Shown here: piece by piece, positions 23,013-27,163 of the stretch
How positions within the stretch are numbered: the first letter of the stretch is position 1
Layout of the letters: each line of letters opens with the position of its first letter
DNA from: an uncultured Plesiomonas sp.
GTDB taxonomy: Bacteria; Pseudomonadota; Gammaproteobacteria; Enterobacterales; CAMTGL01
DNA: 27,163 bases
Direction: 5' to 3'
NCBI GenBank assembly: GCA_947071955.1
Contig: CAMTGL010000005.1
Coordinates: 1-27,163 of the forward strand
Position numbers and translations under genes: made by a program
Notes under the pieces: model-generated
What the model saw: the letters and a program-made list of their open reading frames with translations, nothing else
Told to the model about the DNA's origin: nothing
Databases searched by the model: none

Positions 23013-24986
23013 ATGACAGATATTTTGGTCGAGCACGCCACTACGGTGAGCCACAATGTCACTTCACACCAGATAAAGGAAAATACGATGCCGAACCGTA
23101 CAGCCGTTAAAGCTCTACGCACGTATAACGTTGCTCATTGGGGCGGTGGGTATTTTGATGTCAATGAACTGGGGCATGTTACTGTGTGTCCAAATCCGGA
23201 TGTGCCACAGGCACGGGTTGATTTGGCCGATCTGGTACGCGAGCTGCAAAACGAAGGGCAGCAGATGCCAACACTGTTTTGCTTCCCGCAAATATTGCAG
23301 CACCGTTTGCGCTCTATCAACGCGGCATTTAAGCGTGCACGCAGCGATTTTGGCTATGAAAATAACTATATGCTGGTTTACCCGATTAAGGTAAACCAGC
23401 ATCGCCGAGTGATCGAATCACTGGTCAGTGCGGGTGAACCACTCGGGCTTGAAGCGGGTTCCAAAGCTGAATTAATGGCCGTTTTGGGCCACGCTGGTTT
23501 AACCCGTAGCATTATTGTCTGTAATGGCTACAAAGACCGTGAGTATGTGCGTACCGCACTGATCGGCGAAAAGCTCGGACACAAAGTCTATCTGGTGATA
23601 GAGAAACTCTCTGAAATTCAGCTGGTGCTGGAAGAGGCGAAAAAGCTGGATGTGATCCCACGTTTGGGCGTGCGTGCACGTCTGGCTTCACAAGGTTCAG
23701 GCAAGTGGCAGTCATCGGGCGGCGAGAAATCGAAATTTGGCCTGTCAGCCGAACAGGTATTGCGTTTGGTTGAGATGCTGCGTGCAGCAAACAGTATTGA
23801 AAGCTTACAGCTTTTGCACTTCCACTTAGGATCACAGCTTGGCAATATTCGTGATGTTGCCACGGGTGTACGCGAAAGTGCGCGCTTCTATGTTGAGTTG
23901 CACAAGCTGGGCATTAACATTGAGTGTTTTGACGTTGGCGGTGGTTTGGGTGTTGACTATGAAGGTACCCGCACTCAGTCAGATTGCTCGGTAAACTATG
24001 GCCTGAATGAGTATGCCAGTACTGTTGTTTGGGGCATTGGTGAAGCGTGCCGACAAAATAATCTGCCACACCCGCTGATTATTACTGAATCTGGCCGTGC
24101 AACAACCGCACACCATGCGGTTCTGGTCTCGAATGTTATCGGCCTTGAGCGTCATGAGCCATCAGAACCACAAGCGCCGGCGGCGGATGCACCACGGGTG
24201 CTGCACAGCATGTGGGAAACGTGGCAAGAGCTGTGTCAGTCATTAGATAAGCGTTCATTGCGGGCGTGGTTGCATGAAAGTCAGTTTGATCTGTCTGATG
24301 TGCATACTCAATACTCGGTGGGGGTGTTGAACCTGTCTCAGCGCGCTTATGCTGAGCAGCTACATCTGGCACTGTGCATTAAAATCAATAGCTTATTGAG
24401 CACAACAAACCGTGCTCATCGCCCTGTTATTGATGAGTTGCAAGAGCGTCTGGCCGATAAACTGTACGTGAACTTCTCTCTGTTCCAGTCAATGCCAGAC
24501 TCGTGGGGCATTGATCAACTGTTCCCTGTGTTGCCACTTGAGCATCTAAATGAAGCACCAACCCGCCGCGCTGTACTGCTGGATATCACTTGTGACTCTG
24601 ACGGTGAAATCGATCAGTATATTGACGGTGATGGGGTAGAGACCACAATGCCGATGCCGGAATATGATCCGGAAAATCCGCCATTACTGGGCTTTTTTAT
24701 GGTCGGTGCGTATCAGGAGATTTTGGGCAACATGCACAATCTGTTTGGCGATACCGCCAGTATGGATGTGCAGGTGTTTGAAAATGGTGATGTGGAAGTG
24801 TATGCCTCAAGTGACGGTGATACCGTAGCCACAATGCTGGAGTATGTGCGTCTTGATCCTGAAACCTTGCTGGGTCGCTATCGTGATCAAGTACAGGCAT
24901 CCGGTCTGCCTGAATTGTTACAACAGCAATACTTGTCAGAACTTGAAGCAGGTCTTTACGGTTATACATACTTAGAAGAGATTTAA
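23013..24986 (+). CDS. speA: Biosynthetic arginine decarboxylase
   Basis: SpeA, a PLP enzyme of the alanine-racemase-like fold, decarboxylates arginine to agmatine, which SpeB turns into putrescine. From the ATG at 23013 the product is 657 aa (658 in E. coli), and the PLP Lys falls at K127 in VYPIKVNQHRR, the same number as in E. coli. SKAELMAVL, GSGKWQSSGGEKSKFGL, LLHFHLGSQ, DVGGGLGVDYEGT and the C-terminal DITCDSDGEID are conserved. The ATG at 23013 has only a distant AGGG. Met26 (23088) has AAGGA 7 bases upstream and would give 632 aa, so two starts are possible. speB follows after 88 bases, making a two-gene putrescine operon. Confidence 0.97.
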   Translation: MTDILVEHATTVSHNVTSHQIKENTMPNRTAVKALRTYNVAHWGGGYFDVNELGHVTVCPNPDVPQARVDLADLVRELQNEGQQMPTLFCFPQILQHRLRSINAAFKRARSDFGYENNYMLVYPIKVNQHRRVIESLVSAGEPLGLEAGSKAELMAVLGHAGLTRSIIVCNGYKDREYVRTALIGEKLGHKVYLVIEKLSEIQLVLEEAKKLDVIPRLGVRARLASQGSGKWQSSGGEKSKFGLSAEQVLRLVEMLRAANSIESLQLLHFHLGSQLGNIRDVATGVRESARFYVELHKLGINIECFDVGGGLGVDYEGTRTQSDCSVNYGLNEYASTVVWGIGEACRQNNLPHPLIITESGRATTAHHAVLVSNVIGLERHEPSEPQAPAADAPRVLHSMWETWQELCQSLDKRSLRAWLHESQFDLSDVHTQYSVGVLNLSQRAYAEQLHLALCIKINSLLSTTNRAHRPVIDELQERLADKLYVNFSLFQSMPDSWGIDQLFPVLPLEHLNEAPTRRAVLLDITCDSDGEIDQYIDGDGVETTMPMPEYDPENPPLLGFFMVGAYQEILGNMHNLFGDTASMDVQVFENGDVEVYASSDGDTVATMLEYVRLDPETLLGRYRDQVQASGLPELLQQQYLSELEAGLYGYTYLEEI

Positions 24987-24989
24987 CAC

Positions 24990-25060
24990 TGGAAGCACAG
25001 CTTCCAACAGATTAAAATCTTCGTCGCCAGCCGCGTAAAATCGTGGCGCACTGTTTTTTT
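24990..25060 (+). promoter_or_regulatory. Hairpins and T-run between speA and speB
   Basis: A small perfect hairpin TGGAAGC-ACA-GCTTCCA (24990-25006) follows the speA stop. Further on CGCCA (25025-25029) pairs with TGGCG (25044-25048), and seven T (25054-25060) lie 5 bases later, just before the speB ribosome site. This could be a partial terminator setting the speA to speB ratio. The stem is short, so read-through is expected. Confidence 0.4.
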
Positions 25061-25074
25061 AAGTTGAGGTATTT

Positions 25075-25995
25075 ATGAGCACCTTAGGTAATAAACCAGA
25101 TATGTCTCTGGTTTCCAACGCATTTGGCTTCCTGCGTTTGCCATTAAACTTTATGCCATATGACAGCGATGCTGATTGGGTAATTACCGGTGTCCCATTT
25201 GATATGGCAACCTCTGGCCGTGCGGGTGCACGCCACGGTGCCGGTGCTATGCGTCAAGTGTCTACCAATCTGGCATGGGAACATAACCGTTTTCCATGGA
25301 ATTTCGACTTCCGTGATCGTTTGAAAGTCGTTGACTGTGGTGATGTTGTGTTCAACTTTGGTGATGCACGCGACATGAGCGAAACGCTGCAGGCGCACAC
25401 TGAAAAATTGCTGGCTGCTGGTAAGCGTTGTCTGACTTTCGGTGGTGATCATTTCGTGACTCTGCCACTGCTGCGTGCTCACGCGAAGCATTTCGGTAAA
25501 ATGGCGCTGATCCATTTTGATGCGCACACTGATACCTATGCATGGGGCTGCGAGTTTGACCACGGTACTATGTTCTATACCGCACCAAAAGAAGGCCTGA
25601 TTGATCCAACCAAATCAGTGCAAATTGGTATCCGTACCGAGTATGACCGTGACAACGGCTTTACCGTACTTGATGCACCACAAGTAAATGATCGCACTGT
25701 TGAAGACATCGTTGCTCAAGTGAAATCTATTGTGGGTGATATGCCTGTTTATCTGACATTCGATATCGACTGTTTGGATCCGGCACACGCTCCAGGTACG
25801 GGTACTCCGGTTATCGGTGGTATCACTTCAGATCGCGCACTGAAAATTGTTCGTGGTCTGCAAGGTCTGAACATCGTGGGTATGGATGTGGTTGAAGTGG
25901 CTCCAGCCTATGATCACGCAGAGCTGACTTCTCTGGCAGCGGCAACGCTGGCTCTTGAGATGCTGTACGTGCAAGCGGCAAATAAAGGCGAGTAA
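25075..25995 (+). CDS. speB: Agmatinase
   Basis: SpeB hydrolyses agmatine to putrescine and urea, completing the arginine route begun by SpeA. It belongs to the Mn-dependent arginase/agmatinase/ureohydrolase family. The metal-binding motifs are GGDHF (near 122-126), HFDAHTDTY (near 148-156) and TFDIDCLDPAHAPGTGTP (near 227-244). Length of 306 aa and nearly every stretch agree with E. coli SpeB. GAGG lies about 6 bases before the ATG. A strong terminator follows. Confidence 0.98.
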   Translation: MSTLGNKPDMSLVSNAFGFLRLPLNFMPYDSDADWVITGVPFDMATSGRAGARHGAGAMRQVSTNLAWEHNRFPWNFDFRDRLKVVDCGDVVFNFGDARDMSETLQAHTEKLLAAGKRCLTFGGDHFVTLPLLRAHAKHFGKMALIHFDAHTDTYAWGCEFDHGTMFYTAPKEGLIDPTKSVQIGIRTEYDRDNGFTVLDAPQVNDRTVEDIVAQVKSIVGDMPVYLTFDIDCLDPAHAPGTGTPVIGGITSDRALKIVRGLQGLNIVGMDVVEVAPAYDHAELTSLAAATLALEMLYVQAANKGE

Positions 25996-26014
25996 TACTC
26001 CGCTTTATCGCATG

Positions 26015-26043
26015 AAAAAGCCTCGTGATCCACGAGGCTTTTT
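26015..26043. terminator. Bidirectional terminator between speB and yaeH
   Basis: AAAAAGCCTCGTG (26015-26027) pairs perfectly with CACGAGGCTTTTT (26031-26043) around the loop ATC. The A-run on one side and T-run on the other let it end both speB (plus) and yaeH (minus), whose stops lie 20 and 49 bases away. Confidence 0.95.
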
Positions 26044-26091
26044 GTTATCTGCACGATGCGTAATGCATCGCTAATCCACATTTTTCACGGT

Positions 26092-26481
26092 TTAACGCTG
26101 CTTGGTCAAGGTCTCAAGATCTGCTTCGATTTCAGCAATTTTCTGGGAAACCACTTTTTCTAAATGACGTAAGTCAGACAAAATCTTCTTCTTCAAATCC
26201 AGTTCAGCACTGTCTCGTGCACAAATCTGATCCAGCTCTTCAATCAAATAACCTAAATTGGGGTTAATTTCGGTGATCTCTTTGTACTCTTGTGCAGTAC
26301 CTTCAATTGGAACTGTTTTTGGCTGACGCGGATATTTGAATTTTACACTTTTGGCAAAAAACGCGCCTTTTTCCTTTTGAAAGTAGATTTTCAAAATATC
26401 GCAGTAACTCTCTTGACGCAGGCTATAGCGATCAATCTCTTCTGGGTTGGTAATGCCTAAATTCTTCAAATGTTCGTACAT
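26092..26481 (-). CDS. yaeH: DUF3461/UPF0325 family protein YaeH
   Basis: A conserved 129-aa cytoplasmic protein of unknown function, with long stretches matching E. coli YaeH (128 aa): LGITNPEEIDRYSLRQE, DILKIYFQKEKG, FFAKSVKFKYPRQ, LIEELDQIC and the helical tail KKKILSDLRHLEKVV. A GTG at 26490 is in frame, but the ATG at 26481 has AGG 8 bases upstream and matches the family start MY. It lies next to dapD on the same strand, as in E. coli. The 232-base gap between them holds the dapD terminator and an octanucleotide repeat. Confidence 0.95.
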   Translation of the reverse strand: MYEHLKNLGITNPEEIDRYSLRQESYCDILKIYFQKEKGAFFAKSVKFKYPRQPKTVPIEGTAQEYKEITEINPNLGYLIEELDQICARDSAELDLKKKILSDLRHLEKVVSQKIAEIEADLETLTKQR

Positions 26482-26610
26482 ATGTTGCACCTATTGCAGC
26501 AAAATGGGTTGTTTATCTTGTCTGGTTAATAGAATGCGGCATATGTTGCTTTTTTGCTGTGATCAGAGCGAAATTAATCGGGGAAAAGTTTCTATGTTCA
26601 GTATGCTTGA

Positions 26611-26666
26611 ATAGCGGAATAGCGGAATAGCGGAATAGCGGAATAGCGGAATAGCGGAATAGCGGA
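26611..26666. repeat. Octanucleotide tandem repeat, 7 copies of ATAGCGGA
   Basis: Seven exact consecutive copies of ATAGCGGA (56 bases) lie between the dapD terminator and the yaeH start, about 130 bases upstream of yaeH. On the minus strand a short frame through it would read a repeated FRYSAIPL peptide, but nothing else supports that as a gene. Perfect identity of all copies suggests recent or ongoing slippage. Confidence 0.95.
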
Positions 26667-26702
26667 AAAAACACCAGTGGCGATAAACCGCACACTGGTG
26701 TT
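26667..26702 (-). terminator. Intrinsic terminator of dapD
   Basis: On the minus strand AACACCAGTG (26702-26693) pairs with CACTGGTGTT (26679-26670) and runs into a T-tract (complement of A26666-A26671). It starts 11 bases after the dapD stop and abuts the octanucleotide repeat. Confidence 0.9.
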
Positions 26703-26713
26703 ATGTCATTTAC

Positions 26714-27163
26714 TTACTCGTCAATTGAGCGCAGCAGAGCATTAATGCCCACTTTACCACGGGTTTTCGCATCGACTTTTTTCACAATGACCGCACAATA
26801 CAAGCTGTATGTGCCGCATTTTGATGGCAGGCTACCTGAGACGACCACTGAACCTGCCGGTACACGGCCATAGTGGATTTCACCGGTTTCACGGTCATAA
26901 ATACGGGTGCTTTGGCCGATGAATACGCCCATAGAGATCACTGAGCCTTCCTCAACAATCACGCCTTCTACCACTTCTGAGCGTGCGCCGATAAAGCAGT
27001 TATCTTCAATGATAGTTGGGTTCGCTTGCAGCGGTTCAAGCACGCCACCGATGCCTACACCACCAGACAGGTGTACGTTTTTACGAATTTGCGCACAAGA
27101 GCCGACGGGTGCCCAAGTATCAACCATTGTACCTTCATCAACAAACGCACCGATATTGACATA
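26714..27163 (-). CDS. dapD: Tetrahydrodipicolinate N-succinyltransferase, C-terminal part
   Basis: DapD succinylates tetrahydrodipicolinate in the diaminopimelate/lysine pathway, feeding peptidoglycan and lysine. Only the last 149 codons are in the window; the frame stays open to the right edge (YVNIGAFVDEGTMVDTW), and the 5' part lies outside. Left-handed beta-helix hexapeptide repeats are visible (VGSCAQIRKNVHLSGGVGIGG cut short here: hydrophobic residue every sixth position), as are the conserved NCFIGARSEVVEGVIV and the C-terminal YCAVIVKKVDAKTRGKVGIN. A good terminator follows. Confidence 0.96.
   Translation of the reverse strand, partial: YVNIGAFVDEGTMVDTWAPVGSCAQIRKNVHLSGGVGIGGVLEPLQANPTIIEDNCFIGARSEVVEGVIVEEGSVISMGVFIGQSTRIYDRETGEIHYGRVPAGSVVVSGSLPSKCGTYSLYCAVIVKKVDAKTRGKVGINALLRSIDE

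Noticed and set aside
26513..26695. 60-codon minus-strand frame with repeated FRYSAIPL
   Set aside because: The peptide repeat is a by-product of the octanucleotide array. The frame begins inside the dapD terminator and has no ribosome site.

Overview
The window is chromosomal DNA of a gammaproteobacterium, most likely from the Aeromonadales. Three things point there: the close similarity of FadE, GmhA, HemW, RdgB, EndA, MetK, SpeA and SpeB to enteric and Vibrio-type proteins; the presence of DUF4426, YqgE, DUF3461 (YaeH) and a pilT-pilU pair; and a moderate GC content. The exact genus cannot be fixed by eye. Almost everything is housekeeping. The accessory-looking parts are an unrecognised gene beside a tRNA at the left end and a MarR/DUF1656/HlyD/FUSC efflux operon in the middle.

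Layout. Positions 1-102 hold the 3' part of tRNA-Asp and its terminator. Positions 300-968 carry an unrecognised minus-strand gene. From 1226 to 5534 are fadE (minus) and the divergent pair gmhA-yafJ (plus), with a FadR-type operator in front of fadE. From 5599 to 10621 a minus-strand series reads, in transcription order, yggS-proC-yggT-yggU-DUF4426-rdgB-hemW. The pilT-pilU pair (10645-12841) is divergent from yggS. From 12913 to 15777 the minus-strand series is rsmE-gshB-yqgE-ruvX. A plus-strand operon of MarR regulator, DUF1656 protein, HlyD adaptor and FUSC exporter occupies 16014-19457. Minus-strand endA, sprT and metK follow (19555-22175). An 837-base regulatory interval separates metK from plus-strand speA-speB (23013-25995). 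The right end holds minus-strand yaeH and the 3' part of dapD.

How it fits together. The order metK-sprT-endA-rsmE-gshB-yqgE-ruvX-pilT-like-yggS-yggT-yggU-rdgB-hemW is that of E. coli, so the efflux operon between rsmE and endA looks like an insertion into an old conserved block. Functions present are fatty-acid oxidation (FadE), LPS heptose synthesis (GmhA), PLP homeostasis and proline synthesis (YggS, ProC), nucleotide sanitation (RdgB), type IV pilus retraction (PilT, PilU), glutathione synthesis (GshB), SAM synthesis (MetK), putrescine synthesis from arginine (SpeA then SpeB) and lysine/peptidoglycan synthesis (DapD).

The least ordinary material is non-coding: (1) the speA leader, with a possible Arg-containing small ORF ending in a terminator-like hairpin and, further down, two competing GC hairpins; (2) three alternating copies of ATCCACA in front of metK; (3) a perfect 18-base palindrome between the -35 and -10 of the MarR-led operon; (4) seven copies of an octanucleotide between dapD and yaeH. 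No CRISPR array, insertion sequence, prophage or clear new defence system was seen.
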